From NCBI RefSeq assembly GCF_022712275.1, contig NZ_JALAGU010000033.1, forward strand, positions 1 to 64,000: a DNA stretch of 64,000 bases, in the 5' to 3' direction. The position numbers and the translations under genes were made by a program. Under the pieces are notes generated by a model. It was not told the origin of the DNA and did not search any database. It worked only from the letters and a program-made list of their open reading frames with translations. Origin of the DNA: Corynebacterium sp. (GTDB lineage Bacteria > Actinomycetota > Actinomycetes > Mycobacteriales > Mycobacteriaceae). This document shows, piece by piece, positions 29,152 through 37,709 of this stretch. Numbering within the stretch: the first letter of the stretch is position 1; every line of letters starts with the position of its first letter.

Positions 29152-29602
29152 ATGACGACAATGTCCTCCCGCGTCCTCCCGCGTCCTCCCGCGTCCTCCC
29201 GCGCATTCAACCAGCACGTGAGCTCCGCCAAGCGCTCCGCGCTGATCCTTCGGTCCGACGCCGGATCGCAGCACAGCGTCCGACCGACCTCTACCTCAGC
29301 GTCATCACGGTCATCGAGCTTGAGCCGGGAGTACGCCGGGACGAACGTCGCGACACCATCCAAGGCCGCAGCCTCCGGAACTGGCTCGAGGACGAGGTGA
29401 TGGACATCTTCGCCTCACGGACTCCCGATACCGATACCGATGCCGCCGTCCGGGCAGCCTCACTCCACGTCCCGGACCCAGCCCCGGAGAGAGACGCACT
29501 CATCGCTGCAACGGCCGTTGTCCATGGCCTTACCGTGGCGACCCGCAATACCCGGGATTTCTCATCGAGCGGCATCTCCTGATCAATCCCTGGGAGCAGT
29601 AG
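29152..29602 (+). pseudogene. decayed Phd/VapB-type antitoxin start fused to a VapC (PIN) toxin remnant
   Basis: A strong AGGAGGTGG site precedes ATG 29152. It opens MTTMSSR, then 30 bp of tandem repeat, then AFNQHVSSAKRSAL, the start of a Phd-type antitoxin. The rest of the antitoxin and the toxin N-terminus (LDTNVIS) are missing. In another frame the PIN-domain body follows: LYLSVITVIELEPGV, then RNWLEDEVMDIF, then ERDALIAATAVVHGLTVATRNTRDF. The conserved end LINPWEQ is shifted one frame and stops at 29602. So the locus has an internal deletion, a repeat expansion and a frameshift, and a working pair is unlikely. Confidence 0.75.
29163..29202. repeat. 10-bp tandem array (4 units) inside the antitoxin start
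   Basis: Four copies of GTCCTCCCGC. Removing three units (30 bp) restores MTTMSSRAFNQH, the normal antitoxin N-terminus, which indicates an in-frame expansion. Confidence 0.93.
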
Positions 29603-29658
29603 ACCCACCGTACATGCCGACAACGCCGCCACGCCCCGCCCCGGACCCCCGGTTCAAC

Positions 29659-30663
29659 TCACATCCGGCGCAGGTCCACGGCGGGCCGCCCCAGCAGGGC
29701 ACGGCGGGCCTGGTCGTGCACCGCATCCACGGTCGCCCGCACCGCGACCGGGTCCTCCCCCGCCACACGGACGGTGATTCCGGCGTCGTTGACCATGGTG
29801 GACGCTGCGGCGGTGAGGTCATCAGGAGAGGATGCCGCACACCGCTCCACCAGCAGATTCCGGACGGAGGCCAGCAACTCCTTCACGGACACGCCGGCCG
29901 AACCAGTGGAACCGGTGGGCCCCGCAGCGCCGGCCGGCGGCACGATGAGCACCGTCCCCCACACCGGCCACCGCGACAGCAGCATTTCCGACCTGCCCGC
30001 CCCTGCACCGACCACACACAACGAATCCGAGAGCAGCGGCCGTCCACCCCGCTCGACCCGCCAGCACTGGCCCAGGGCATCGAAGAGGTCCCGCTCCCCA
30101 CGGGCCAGGCGTCCCGTGAGGATCACGTCCGCGGCGAGCAGCGTCGCGGAATGAGCCAGGGAAACATCCGTGACCTGCAGTAACCGCGCTCCGGCGAAGA
30201 GGGTGTTCTGCCCGGGCAGGTACTCGCACACCGCGTCCTCCCCCCCCGTCAGGCTGATCCACTGTGTGGCGAGCCCGGCGTTCATCCGGTGCACCGGCGT
30301 ACCCGCCGGAGTGGTGACCGTCGCCCGTGCTCCGTCACCGAGTGTGATCCGCTGCCGGATCCGGTCGTTCTGCGCCAGCCCGCCTCCGGTCGACCGGACG
30401 TAGACGAACGCCTCGCCGAGATCGGCGGGATCGACGTACAGCGGCCGGGTGAACTGCATCGGCGCCTTGACGTACCTCGAGGTCACACCAGTTTTCTGCA
30501 TCTCGGACGCAGCATCCACACCCAGTGTCAGATCGAGGACGCCGACCTTGCCGGGGCGTCCCACCGGCTGCACACCGTCGGTGGCAGCGTCCCCGAGGAA
30601 AGACGCGAACTCCCACGGCACCGGCGGCGTGAGCGCCACCGGATCGAGACGGGCAGAGCTCAC
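29659..30663 (-). CDS. ureD: urease accessory protein UreD
   Basis: A 334-residue UreD (UreH) homologue, the platform protein that docks the UreF-UreG complex on apo-urease and channels nickel. The family pattern includes MQFTRPLYVDPADLGEAFVYV near residue 70, GGGLAQNDRI near 93 and HRMNAGLATQWISLTGGEDAVCEYLPGQNTLFAGARL (residues ~120-160). It ends the operon and begins at GTG 30663, overlapping the ureG stop by 4 bp. Confidence 0.9.
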   Translation of the reverse strand: MSSARLDPVALTPPVPWEFASFLGDAATDGVQPVGRPGKVGVLDLTLGVDAASEMQKTGVTSRYVKAPMQFTRPLYVDPADLGEAFVYVRSTGGGLAQNDRIRQRITLGDGARATVTTPAGTPVHRMNAGLATQWISLTGGEDAVCEYLPGQNTLFAGARLLQVTDVSLAHSATLLAADVILTGRLARGERDLFDALGQCWRVERGGRPLLSDSLCVVGAGAGRSEMLLSRWPVWGTVLIVPPAGAAGPTGSTGSAGVSVKELLASVRNLLVERCAASSPDDLTAAASTMVNDAGITVRVAGEDPVAVRATVDAVHDQARRALLGRPAVDLRRM

Positions 30664-31313
30664 GCCCGGTACCCCTCCAGCGCTGCCGCAAGCTCGGCGA
30701 TACCCTTTCCTGCCAGGCAGTCGGTGAGCACGACCGGCCTGCCGTCGCGCACCGCGATGGCGTCGGTGTTCATGATGTCGAGGTCACAGCGCACATACTG
30801 CGCGATGTCGGTCTTGTTGATGACGAGGATGTCGGACTCGGTGATGCCCGGCCCCCGCTTCTTAGGCATCTTCTGTCCCTCGGCGGTGTCCAGCACGAAG
30901 ACGAAGACATCCACCAGTGCCGGGGAGAACGTGAGGGTCAGGTTGTCGCCGCCGGACTCGAAGAACACGGTGTCGATCTCCGGATGCTCGTCGATGAGGT
31001 CCGCGGCGGCCATGAGGTTCATCGTCGGGTCATCGCGCACGGCGGTGTGCGGGCAGGACCCGGTCTCCACGCCGACGATGCGCTCCGGATCGATGATGCC
31101 GTCGAGTTCACGGCGGACGTGGAGGGCGTCCTCCTGGGTGTAGATGTCGTTGGTGATGACGCCGACCTGGCGTCCGGCATCGACGAACAGAGGCACGAGC
31201 GCCTCGATGAGGGCGGTCTTGCCGGAACCGACGGGACCGCCGATGCCGATGCGCAGCGGGGAGCCGGAGCCGGTGACGGAATCAGGGGCGGCGGAGGGTG
31301 AAGGAGTGGTCAT
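30660..31313 (-). CDS. ureG: urease accessory GTPase UreG
   Basis: A 217-residue SIMIBI-class GTPase that powers nickel insertion into urease. The P-loop GPVGSGKT begins near residue 26. TNDIYTQEDA, the nickel-binding VETGSCPHTAVRDDPT (the Cys-Pro-His motif) near 85, ESGGDNLTLTFSP near 120 and the guanine-specificity NKTD near 165 are intact. ATG 31313 has an AAGG site 5 nt upstream. The His-rich N-terminus found on some UreG proteins is absent here. Confidence 0.96.
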   Translation of the reverse strand: MTTPSPSAAPDSVTGSGSPLRIGIGGPVGSGKTALIEALVPLFVDAGRQVGVITNDIYTQEDALHVRRELDGIIDPERIVGVETGSCPHTAVRDDPTMNLMAAADLIDEHPEIDTVFFESGGDNLTLTFSPALVDVFVFVLDTAEGQKMPKKRGPGITESDILVINKTDIAQYVRCDLDIMNTDAIAVRDGRPVVLTDCLAGKGIAELAAALEGYRA

Positions 31314-31324
31314 GGTGGTCCTTT

Positions 31325-32074
31325 CTAACTCATGAACAGGCGGGCGGGGGCGGTCTCGTGCGCGGCGGAGGCGAGGTCGGAGCCGGGACTGGCGCGGCCG
31401 AGCAGGCGCCACCGGCCGTAGGTGGGGGACTCCGGGTTCAGTAGATCGGACGCCACAGCCACGCACTGCCGGGCCAGTTCGGCGATCACCGGGTGGGCGG
31501 CGGTGATGATGACCTGGGCGTCGACGTGGTCGCACTGCCGCAGTCGCAGCGCCGCACCGGCCCACCCCACGGCGAGCCCGGTGAGTTCCGTGGCGACGGC
31601 CTCGGCCGGGGCGAGCCCGTGGGAGGCGTGGATGAGTCCGGCGACGACGGCCTGGTTACCGGGGGTTTCCTTCGCGGCCACCGCGGACGCAAAGGACGCC
31701 AGGGGTTCCGGTTGAACCTGCCCCAGCCGGGTCTCGACATCGGTGGTGACCTGCAGCATCTGGCGTCCGACCCGGGCGGATGCCCGACGCAGCTCACCGG
31801 TGACCTTCGTCGCCGGGAGTTCGTGGTCGATGGTGATCAGCGTGTCCAGATCCACTGCGCCCGGCGTCGCCGCGGCCGCGGTCGCCACACCGTCGCCGGG
31901 TGCGGCGGTGTGCCGCAGATGGTCGATGAGGACGCGCTGCACGGCGTCCGCCCCGGTCACGCGGTGCGCCTGCACAAGCCCCTCGAGTCCGTGGGACAGG
32001 GTGTAGCGGCCCGACGGGTACGCCGAATCGGCGTAGGTCATGGCCTGCAGGAACGGAAGCATCGGCGACGTCAC
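31325..32074 (-). CDS. ureF: urease accessory protein UreF
   Basis: A 249-residue all-helical UreF that bridges UreD and UreG. The N-terminus shows the typical ADSAYPSGRYTLSHGLEGLVQ near residue 15. GLAVGWAGAALRLRQCDHVDAQVIITAAHPVI lies near 165-200 (quoted in part). GTG 32074 begins 6 bp after the ureC stop, so there is no room for a ureE gene at its usual place between ureC and ureF. Confidence 0.88.
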   Translation of the reverse strand: MTSPMLPFLQAMTYADSAYPSGRYTLSHGLEGLVQAHRVTGADAVQRVLIDHLRHTAAPGDGVATAAAATPGAVDLDTLITIDHELPATKVTGELRRASARVGRQMLQVTTDVETRLGQVQPEPLASFASAVAAKETPGNQAVVAGLIHASHGLAPAEAVATELTGLAVGWAGAALRLRQCDHVDAQVIITAAHPVIAELARQCVAVASDLLNPESPTYGRWRLLGRASPGSDLASAAHETAPARLFMS

Positions 32075-32079
32075 AGCAC

Positions 32080-33807
32080 TCAGAACAGGAAGAACTTCTG
32101 CGCCAGCGGCAGGGACTCCGCCGGGGCGATGGTCGCGTGAACGCCGTCGACGCTGACCTCGTAGGTGTCCGGGTCGACGCGGATGTCGGCGGTACGGTCG
32201 TTGCGGACCATGTCCTTCTTACCGATGCTCCGGGTGTTCCGCACCGGCAGGACTGTCGAGGTCAGGCCCAGCTGTTCGGGGACGCCGGCGTCGATCGCCG
32301 CCTGGCTCATGAAGGTGACCCGGGTGGCCTGCAGCGCGGTGCCGTAGTTGGCGAACATGTCGCGGTAGTAGACCGGCTGCGGGGTGGCGAGCGAGGCGTT
32401 CGGGTCGCCCATCTGGGCATACGCGATGCGTCCCTGACGCAGCACCAGCCGAGGTTTCGCCCCGAAGGTCTCCACCGGCCAGAGCACCAGGTCGGCGAGC
32501 TTGCCGGGCCCGATACTGCCGACATGCTCACCGATACCCTGCGCGATCGCCGGGTTGCACGTGATCTTCGCGACGTAGCGCAGGACACGCTCGTTGTCGT
32601 CGCCGTGACCCTTGTCCTCCTCCAGTTCACCGAGTTCCACCTTGCAGTGGTGCGCGGTCTGGAAGGCGCGCTGCCAGGACTCCCCGACGCGCCCCATCGC
32701 CTGGGAGTCGGAACTGAAGATACTGATCAGGCCCAGATCGTGGAAGACCGTCTCCGCGGCGATGGTCTCGGCGCGCACCCGCGAGTCGGCGAAGGCGACA
32801 TCCTCGGGGATGTCGTGGGACAGGTGGTGGCAGACCATCACCATGTCCAGCAGTTCCTCCACCGAGTTCACCGTGTACGGCAGCGTCGGGTTGGTTGACG
32901 CCGGCAGCACATTCGCCATCCCGGAGACCCGCAGGATATCCGGGGCGTGGCCGCCGCCGGCGCCCTCGGAGTGGAAGGTGTGGACGGTGCGTCCGCCGAA
33001 GGCCCGGGCCGTGGACTCGAAGAAGCCGCCCTCGTTGAGGGTGTCGGTGTGGATCGCGAGCTGCACGTCATACTCGTCGCAGACGTCCATGGCGTTGCGG
33101 ATGTTCGCCGGGGTCGCACCCCAGTCCTCGTGGATCTTCAGGCCCGCGGCACCGCCGACGATCTGCTCGGCCAGCGCCTCGGGCAGTGCTCCGGAGCCCT
33201 TGCCGAGGAAGCCGGTGTTCACCGGCATGCCCTCGGCGGCACGCAGCATGAACTGCACACCGTTCGACCCCGGGGTGCAGGTCGTGCCGAGCGTGCCCTC
33301 GGCCGGTCCGGTGCCACCTCCGAAGAAGGTGGTGATGCCGCCGGCGAGACCGTGTTCGGCCTGCTGCGGGGTGATGTAGTGGATGTGGGAGTCCACACCG
33401 CCGGCCGTGAGGACGCGGTGCTCACCGGCGATGACCTCGGTGCCCGGGCCGATGACCAGCTCGGGGTCCACACCGTCCTGCGCGTTCGGGTTGCCGGCCT
33501 TGCCGATCTTCACGATGCGTCCGTCCCGGATACCGACATCGCCCTTGACCACCCCCGCCACGGCATCGAGCACGATGACGCCGGTGATGACGGTGTCGAG
33601 CGCGCCGGTCGCCGCTGTGGCGGTCGGGTCCTGGGCCATGCCGTCACGCACGGCCTTACCGCCGCCGTAGACGGACTCGTCGCCGTAGGCGTCCGCGAGG
33701 AAGTCGTGGGTGATGCGGACGGTGAGGTCGGTGTCCGCCAGTCGGACGGTGTCCCCGGTGGTGGGTCCGTAGATCTCCTGGTAGCGGTGTCGGTCGATCG
33801 AACTCAT
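32080..33807 (-). CDS. ureC: urease alpha subunit
   Basis: A 575-residue catalytic subunit that hydrolyses urea to ammonia and carbamate with a dinuclear nickel site. VDSHIHYITPQQ provides His ligands near residue 135. The carbamylated lysine is in GAAGLKIHEDWG near 215. HTDTLNEGGF and HTFHSEGAGGGHAPD lie near 247-280, and the mobile-flap His in MVCHHLSHDIPEDVAFA near 320. Length and motifs are normal, so the enzyme should be active. The ATG overlaps the ureB stop by one base. Confidence 0.97.
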   Translation of the reverse strand: MSSIDRHRYQEIYGPTTGDTVRLADTDLTVRITHDFLADAYGDESVYGGGKAVRDGMAQDPTATAATGALDTVITGVIVLDAVAGVVKGDVGIRDGRIVKIGKAGNPNAQDGVDPELVIGPGTEVIAGEHRVLTAGGVDSHIHYITPQQAEHGLAGGITTFFGGGTGPAEGTLGTTCTPGSNGVQFMLRAAEGMPVNTGFLGKGSGALPEALAEQIVGGAAGLKIHEDWGATPANIRNAMDVCDEYDVQLAIHTDTLNEGGFFESTARAFGGRTVHTFHSEGAGGGHAPDILRVSGMANVLPASTNPTLPYTVNSVEELLDMVMVCHHLSHDIPEDVAFADSRVRAETIAAETVFHDLGLISIFSSDSQAMGRVGESWQRAFQTAHHCKVELGELEEDKGHGDDNERVLRYVAKITCNPAIAQGIGEHVGSIGPGKLADLVLWPVETFGAKPRLVLRQGRIAYAQMGDPNASLATPQPVYYRDMFANYGTALQATRVTFMSQAAIDAGVPEQLGLTSTVLPVRNTRSIGKKDMVRNDRTADIRVDPDTYEVSVDGVHATIAPAESLPLAQKFFLF

Positions 33808-34211
33808 CAGTTCAGCTCCTCCGGGAGTGCGTCATTGCTGGCCAGGAAGTCGGGGAGTTTCTCGCACGCGGCGGCCTTCACGGCCGGGTCGTCGAGCGCG
33901 CCCTCGGTCAGCCCCGCGAAGCCGTGGAGGACGCGGCGTCCGCCGAAGTCCACCAGGTCGACCTCGCGGGTGTCGCCGGGCTCGAAGCGCACGGCCAGCC
34001 CGGAGGGGATGGACAGGTGCATGCCCCAGGCGTCCTCCCGGTTGAAGGAGAGTGCGGGGTTGACCTCGAAGAAGTGGTAGTGGGAACCGACCTGGACGGC
34101 ACGGTCGCCGGTGTTGGACACCCGCAGTGTGGTGGTACGGCGCCCCGGGTTGAGCTCGATGGTCGGCCCGGCACCCGGTGCGGTGCCGTAGCCGGCGGCG
34201 GATCCGGACAT
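33807..34211 (-). CDS. ureB: urease beta subunit
   Basis: A 134-residue UreB. The family block VSNTGDRAVQVGSHYHFFEVNPALSF (residues ~30-55) and GMHLSIPSGLAVRFEPGD and GGRRVLHGFAGLTEG follow. The C-terminus is longer than the usual ~105 residues (DPAVKAAACEKLPDFLASND). It sits 14 bp after the stop of the chelatase-like gene. Confidence 0.94.
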   Translation of the reverse strand: MSGSAAGYGTAPGAGPTIELNPGRRTTTLRVSNTGDRAVQVGSHYHFFEVNPALSFNREDAWGMHLSIPSGLAVRFEPGDTREVDLVDFGGRRVLHGFAGLTEGALDDPAVKAAACEKLPDFLASNDALPEELN

Positions 34212-34225
34212 GGTGGTTCTCCTGC

Positions 34226-34996
34226 CTAGTGGTGGTGACTGTGGCCGTGCGAGTGGCCGTGGGAATGCGGGTGCGGGTGGCTGTGCGAACGGTTTTCGTC
34301 GCCGTGGGAGTGGGCGAACCCGGTGGCGTGGTCGGCGAGCAGGCCGGCGGCAATGCCGTCGTCATGGTGGTCGTGGGCCAGATGCACTGCCGTGTGCGTC
34401 GTCCGTTCCACCGCGGTGGCCAGGGCGGACGCCCGGAACAGTGGTGCTGCCGTACCGGCGTCCTTCCCGAGCGCCAGGTCCACCCGGATCTCGACGATAT
34501 CGCGGGCACCGAGAAGTCCCAGCCGCTCGCGGGCCTTGTCCGGGGTCGGCCAGGAACCCTCGAAGGCGACCTCGACCTCGAGGTCCTCGGAGAACTGACG
34601 GGCCAGGCGCACCCGACGCAGCAGCTCGGCGTCTGCGAAGGGGTCGACGGTCCTCGCGACGAAGAGCACGGCGTCCTTCCCCTGCAGTGACCCGACGGCA
34701 CGCAGGTGACGCCGCATCTCGGCGATGGCGCGGGTGGCGTCCACCAGCGAGGGACCGAGAATGACCTCGGTCCCGGAGCGTTGCGCCCACTGCAGGGCCT
34801 GCGCGGCCTGGGTGACCGAGGTGAGGTCGCGGTCGGTCCCGGCGGGGATGACGACCAGCGGCTGCTCCTGCTGGCGGGCCTGCTCCAGGTAGGGGGCGAG
34901 TGCACGGGGGCCGGTGACGACCGGGGTTCCGGTGACTGCGGCCAGTGTGTCCGGGGTCGGTGCCTCGGCGCCGGCGTAGAGGACGGTGATGCTCAT
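34226..34996 (-). CDS. CbiX-like chelatase with His-rich tail, inserted between ureA and ureB
   Basis: A 256-residue protein unlike UreE. The second half of the fold, DAVLFVARTVDPFADAELL near residue 107 and then RERLGLLGARDIVEIRVDLALG near 160, matches the CbiX/sirohydrochlorin-chelatase domain pattern; the first half is a degenerate repeat. The last ~55 residues carry more than 15 histidines (AHDHHDDG, AHSHGDE, then a run of His-Ser/Pro/Gly repeats ending SHHH). Placed inside the urease operon, which has no ureE, it probably stores or delivers nickel. A real tetrapyrrole chelatase function is less likely because the usual catalytic His of domain 1 is not evident. Confidence 0.75.
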   Translation of the reverse strand: MSITVLYAGAEAPTPDTLAAVTGTPVVTGPRALAPYLEQARQQEQPLVVIPAGTDRDLTSVTQAAQALQWAQRSGTEVILGPSLVDATRAIAEMRRHLRAVGSLQGKDAVLFVARTVDPFADAELLRRVRLARQFSEDLEVEVAFEGSWPTPDKARERLGLLGARDIVEIRVDLALGKDAGTAAPLFRASALATAVERTTHTAVHLAHDHHDDGIAAGLLADHATGFAHSHGDENRSHSHPHPHSHGHSHGHSHHH

Positions 34997-35005
34997 GCCT
35001 CTCCC

Positions 35006-35311
35006 CTACTGCCCGATCGGGTCGTGGACGCTGACCAGCTTGGTGCCATCGGGGAACGTCGCCTCGACCTGGATGAGGCTGAGCAGGTCACGCACGCCTT
35101 CCTGCACCTGGTCGGGGCCGAGGACCTGTGTGCCGATCTCCATCGCCTCGGCGACGGTGCGTCCGTCCCGGGCAGCCTCGACGACGGCCTCGCTGATCAG
35201 CGCGGTCGCCTCCGGGACGTTGAGTGCCAGGCCGCGGGCGAGGCGGCGTCGGGAGACTTCAGCGGCGGTGAACAGGAGGAGTTTCTCCTGCTCCCGGGGA
35301 GTGAGATCCAT
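35006..35311 (-). CDS. ureA: urease gamma subunit
   Basis: A 101-residue UreA, first gene of the operon. MDLTPREQEKLLLFTAAEVSRRRLARGLALNVPEA (in part), the ISEAVVEAARDG helix near residue 40 and QVEATFPDGTKLVSVHDPI near 80 are canonical. GGAAGG lies 5 nt before ATG 35311. The operon order is ureA, chelatase-like, ureB, ureC, ureF, ureG, ureD, with no gaps over 15 bp. Confidence 0.96.
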   Translation of the reverse strand: MDLTPREQEKLLLFTAAEVSRRRLARGLALNVPEATALISEAVVEAARDGRTVAEAMEIGTQVLGPDQVQEGVRDLLSLIQVEATFPDGTKLVSVHDPIGQ

Positions 35312-35382
35312 GGCGTCCTTCCGGTCGTTGTACCCCTACGGTACTGCCGGGGCAGGACGCCGTGTGCCGCCGATGACGGGGT

Positions 35383-36861
35383 TTAACGCCGTCGAAACAC
35401 GCGGCGCGCGGTGTCCCACACCGTGCTCAGCGCCAGGAAGACCAGACACGTCATGCCGAAGAGCGGGGCGATGGACCCGTAGACCACCAGTGCGGCGCCT
35501 AGGAGCAGGGTGCCCGGGGTGGGGCGTCCCCACGCTGCCCGGCGCGGCGGCGCGGCGAGACCGTTTGCAGGACGCCGCATCCACCACATCGCGTAGCCAC
35601 GGACCACCATCACGATGACCGCCGCGGCGAGCAGTGCCAGGATGATCTGGTTCGGCAGTCCCAGCAGAGTGCCCATGTGCAACTGGATCAGCCAGGCCGA
35701 GACCTGCGCCGCCAGCGGCCAGTCCGTGGAATCCAGCCGGTCCGTGACCCGGCCGGTGGCCCCGTCGACGGCGACGGCGTCCGTGGTGAAGCGCCAGGAC
35801 GCACGGTTCTCGGCGGCCTGCCACGCCTCTCCCTCGGCGGTCGGCGGGGTGAGTGTGACCGGGCTGCGCAGGTCACGGTGTGCGGTGGCGGCGACCCGGT
35901 CGACCGCGTCGGGGTCGGTGCCTGTGTCCGTGTCCGTAGCAGATGTCATGCTGTGGCCGGCATGGCCGCCGTGGCCTGCGTGTACTGCGTGTGCTGCGTG
36001 TGCTGCGTGGTCAGAACTGTCTGACCGGGCTGCGCCCGTCAGCGTGGTGGAGACCGCAGGTTCGGTCCAACTCAGGTTCTGCCTGAGCTCGGTGATGTTC
36101 GCGCCCGCCACCGAGGACCAGGTCAGGCCCGTGACGGTGAGAAACACCAGGCCGACGGCGATGACGGTGCCGGTGGCCCCGTGACGCCGCATCATCCGCG
36201 TCCGCCCCGCCCCGTCACGGCGGAACATGCCGGCCACACGGTTGTCACTCTTACGCTGGCGCCGCCACAGGATCACCACCCCACCGACGGCGAGGACGCC
36301 GAGCCAGCTCGCCGCGGTCTCCGAGTAGAGCCGGCCGGGTTCGCCGAGCCAGAGATTCCGGTGCCCGTCTGAGATCCACTGGCGGAACGGGAGTGCCGCA
36401 GAGCTGCCGTACTGGGTGGTGTCGCCCGTGATCTCACCGGTGTAGGGGTCGACGAAGACCACCCGCAGCGTGGACTCCGGCAGGCCCGGATCATTGAACA
36501 GGACGCGGGTGGTCTCGTCGGCGTCCCCGAGCCGGATCCCGGCGAGTGCGAGATCGGGGTACGTCTCCTGTGCAGTGGCGACCTGTTCACTGACCGGCAC
36601 GGCGACACCGTGCTGTTCCGGGGCGGTGAGCATGTCATGGTTGTTGACCTGCTCGACCGTCGGGGCGACAGCGTAGAACAGGCCGGTAACCGCTGCGACC
36701 AGGATCAACGGGGCACAGATGATCCCGGCGAAGAAGTGCAGCCGGGTCAGCAGGCGTGAAATCTGGCGGGAGTTACGCGGAGAGCGGCCGGATGCTTGTC
36801 CGGACGGAGCCGGGGCGTCGTCGCCGGCCCCGGAGGAGGGGTGCGTGGTGGTCGTCGTCAC
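35383..36861 (-). CDS. PepSY-associated transmembrane protein
   Basis: A 492-residue PepSY_TM protein with four core membrane helices: FFAGIICAPLILVAAVTGLFYAVAP near residue 45, a helix near 180, VIAVGLVFLTVTGL near 230, and C-terminal helices. Between them lie PepSY domains on the outer side (VFVDPYTGEITGDTTQYG; VDGATGRVTDRLDS). A His-rich loop, AAHAVHAGHGGHAGHSM near residue 300, could bind metal. Members occur in iron/siderophore reduction and in copper contexts; the role here is not fixed. GTG 36861 is preferred; a longer frame to 36987 is proline-rich and unlikely. Confidence 0.8.
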   Translation of the reverse strand: MTTTTTHPSSGAGDDAPAPSGQASGRSPRNSRQISRLLTRLHFFAGIICAPLILVAAVTGLFYAVAPTVEQVNNHDMLTAPEQHGVAVPVSEQVATAQETYPDLALAGIRLGDADETTRVLFNDPGLPESTLRVVFVDPYTGEITGDTTQYGSSAALPFRQWISDGHRNLWLGEPGRLYSETAASWLGVLAVGGVVILWRRQRKSDNRVAGMFRRDGAGRTRMMRRHGATGTVIAVGLVFLTVTGLTWSSVAGANITELRQNLSWTEPAVSTTLTGAARSDSSDHAAHAAHAVHAGHGGHAGHSMTSATDTDTGTDPDAVDRVAATAHRDLRSPVTLTPPTAEGEAWQAAENRASWRFTTDAVAVDGATGRVTDRLDSTDWPLAAQVSAWLIQLHMGTLLGLPNQIILALLAAAVIVMVVRGYAMWWMRRPANGLAAPPRRAAWGRPTPGTLLLGAALVVYGSIAPLFGMTCLVFLALSTVWDTARRVFRRR

Positions 36862-36985
36862 GATGGAGATAGTCGGATCCGGTGCGTCCCCGGTTCCCGG
36901 CGGTCTTCCCCCGGCCGTCCGGGGGTGCACGGGCCTTCCGTATAGTTGTCCACTGGAAACAGCGACGACAACAGAGGAAGACGAC

Positions 36986-37675
36986 ATGTCTGATCAGTCC
37001 GGAGACTCCTGGGGTGAACCGCAGAATCCGCAGAACCCCTACGGGCAGGACCCGCAGCAGGGGCAGCCGGGCCAGCCCGGCCAGGCGTGGCAGCAGGGGC
37101 AGGGCCTGGACCCCTCCCAGTGGGGCCAGCAGCCGTCCGACCAGCCCTCACCGAAGAAGAAGACCGGCCTGATCATCGGCGGTGTCATCGCCGCGGTCGT
37201 TGTCATCTGCGCCGTCGTGGCCGCCTACTTCCTCATCGGCGGTGACGACGACGGTGACGAGGACCGCATGCACGAAATCGCAGAGTCCTTCACCGAGGTC
37301 GAGACCGTCGACGACTACCTCGACTGGGGCAGCGACCACCTGGTGGACGCCGTCTACCAGCAGGAGAAAGAGCAGATCGCGTCCTTCAGCGACGACGGGA
37401 AAGCCGAGGTCGAGGACTACTTCGCCCGCGGCGTCGATGTCGGCCGGACCGAGGAGCCCGCCGAAGCCGAGGTCGACAACCTCGCCGACGAGGACATTGA
37501 CGGCATGAACGAGGCCCTGGAACGCACCGATATCGACGAGGACACCCTGCGTTCCTCCCGCCTCGTCTACATCACCGACGAGAACGGCGACGACGTCATG
37601 AGTCTTCTCTTCATGAAGCTCGACGACAAGGTCCAGGTCGCCGGCGTCACCCAGGAAGGCACCACCCAGGAGTGA
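36986..37675 (+). CDS. Gln/Pro-rich single-pass membrane protein, uncharacterised
   Basis: A 229-residue protein. Residues 1-55 are rich in Gln, Pro and Gly (NPYGQDPQQGQPGQPGQ), followed by KKK and one membrane segment GLIIGGVIAAVVVICAVVAAYFLIGG. An acidic extracellular domain with about 23% Asp/Glu follows. The layout resembles actinobacterial DUF4878-like secreted-domain proteins, but no family can be claimed. A TATAGT box at 36941-36946 is a candidate -10. Confidence 0.65.
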   Translation: MSDQSGDSWGEPQNPQNPYGQDPQQGQPGQPGQAWQQGQGLDPSQWGQQPSDQPSPKKKTGLIIGGVIAAVVVICAVVAAYFLIGGDDDGDEDRMHEIAESFTEVETVDDYLDWGSDHLVDAVYQQEKEQIASFSDDGKAEVEDYFARGVDVGRTEEPAEAEVDNLADEDIDGMNEALERTDIDEDTLRSSRLVYITDENGDDVMSLLFMKLDDKVQVAGVTQEGTTQE

Positions 37676-37709
37676 CGCCGGTCGGCGGCGGGTCGGCGCC
37701 CTGCGGTCC

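Noticed and set aside
29163..29202. CRISPR-like short repeat arrays
   Set aside because: All arrays are head-to-tail with no spacers, and there are no cas genes in the window.
34226..34996. Reading the His-tailed protein as UreE
   Set aside because: It is longer than UreE (256 versus ~150-160 aa), lacks the UreE N-terminal beta domain, and its second half matches CbiX-type chelatases. A His-rich tail alone is not diagnostic.
35970..36020. Short GTGCTGC repeats in the PepSY gene as a variable array
   Set aside because: Unit length and sequence are irregular and encode the His/Ala loop; no clean tandem period is present.
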